Below are positions 63,501 to 64,000 of a DNA stretch of 64,000 nt, piece after piece. Location of the stretch: contig NC_133901.1 in the NCBI RefSeq assembly GCF_964199755.1, positions 11,051,556-11,115,555 of the forward strand, given 5' to 3'. The notes beneath the pieces are model-generated. The model did no database searches, was not told the origin of the DNA, and was given only the letters and a program-made list of their open reading frames with translations. Made by a program: the position numbers and the translations under genes. Every line of letters starts with the position of its first letter. Within the stretch, counting starts at the first letter, position 1. Source of the stretch: Larus michahellis (taxonomy: Eukaryota; Chordata; Aves; Charadriiformes; Laridae).

Positions 63501-64000
63501 AGGGGAAAGAAAAAAGAAGCTTTTCATACGGCACTGGAGGAACACACCAGTTTTATACTTATTTTTATAGTGCAAGATATTTATTTCCTGCTAAATGACC
63601 ACCTTTCACCTACAGAAACTCTCACTTCCACCAAATAAAACAAGTCATTAATGTTCTTATAGTTATGCCAAATTCTGCCTTTTTTTTTTTTTTAAAAATA
63701 GCAATAACAAGATATTCCTCGAGGCCCTAAGTGCCCAAATCTCTGTTTGCACTATACTGGGTATTTTATCTCCAGCTTCCAGGTGGCTGTTTTACCTTAA
63801 TTTTCAATCTGTAAAATCCGGGACAGGTCATTTGCATAAGCAAATAGGTACAGCATGTGGAGTGCTCTCTTTAGGACCATTTTTATATTATCAGGTTCGT
63901 TCACCTTGCAACATACACCTCGTCTGCCAGGGGGCTGCACATTACAAGCGCATCTTCTCTGAGTGCTGGCGTTGACGCTTATCGCCACTACGCTGTGCCT

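Larger units (their letters stand above)
57146..64000 (-). other. upstream DGKD intron or 5' region, mostly featureless
   Basis: This is the sequence 5' of the first DGKD exon in the window. I searched the minus strand for the PH-domain strands (expected motifs like RRYFKLRG and LYYAKT) and the N-terminal exons and did not find them. It is therefore probably part of a long intron. It is AT-rich with A and T tracts (for example A17 at 60678-60694), apart from a GC-rich island at 60300-60475 described separately. Confidence 0.55.

Noticed and set aside
1-64000. CRISPR arrays, bacterial operons, phage or mobile-element cassettes
   Set aside because: The window is vertebrate nuclear DNA with spliced genes; none of these structures is present, and no transposon family was recognisable by eye.

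Overview
The window looks like nuclear DNA of a bird, or at least a sauropsid. The genes are vertebrate multi-exon genes with GT-AG introns, introns are short, transposon-like sequence is almost absent, and a CpG island sits at the left edge. I could run no species search, so the clade is inferred. All three protein genes I can reconstruct lie on the minus strand, so they read from high to low coordinates.

Layout: (1) 1-1100 is a CpG island with eight CCAAT boxes, a TCTCGCGAGA palindrome and an 18-bp GC-box minisatellite. It probably holds the promoter and first exon of a gene transcribed leftward out of the window. (2) 1864-10677 is a complete 8-exon vitamin K-dependent serine protease (611 codons) of the coagulation factor IX/X/VII/protein C family. 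It has an unusually long activation segment. (3) 13461-22725 is a second 8-exon gene of the same family, recognisable as protein C (PROC, 433 codons). (4) 22743-27640 is intergenic. (5) 27640-57145 and beyond holds DGKD, diacylglycerol kinase delta. Twenty-seven coding exons (1102 codons plus stop) keep frame throughout, from the C-terminal part of the PH domain to the SAM domain. The 3' UTR is about 4.2 kb, and the first exons lie beyond the window. (6) 57146-64000 is most likely the next upstream DGKD intron. It contains one unexplained GC-rich candidate terminal exon near 60.33-60.51 kb.

The two proteases sit head to tail in the same orientation. They share the same exon number, the same splice phases and three identical exon lengths (161, 25 and 118 bp), as expected of family members and compatible with local tandem duplication. 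By family knowledge both would be secreted (typically by liver), gamma-carboxylated, and active on phospholipid surfaces. PROC would be the anticoagulant zymogen activated by thrombin-thrombomodulin. The neighbour has an intact Gla domain and catalytic triad, but a first EGF domain without the calcium/Asp-hydroxylation consensus and a large glycosylation-rich activation segment. It is therefore the most interesting object here. DGKD is functionally unrelated (lipid signalling).
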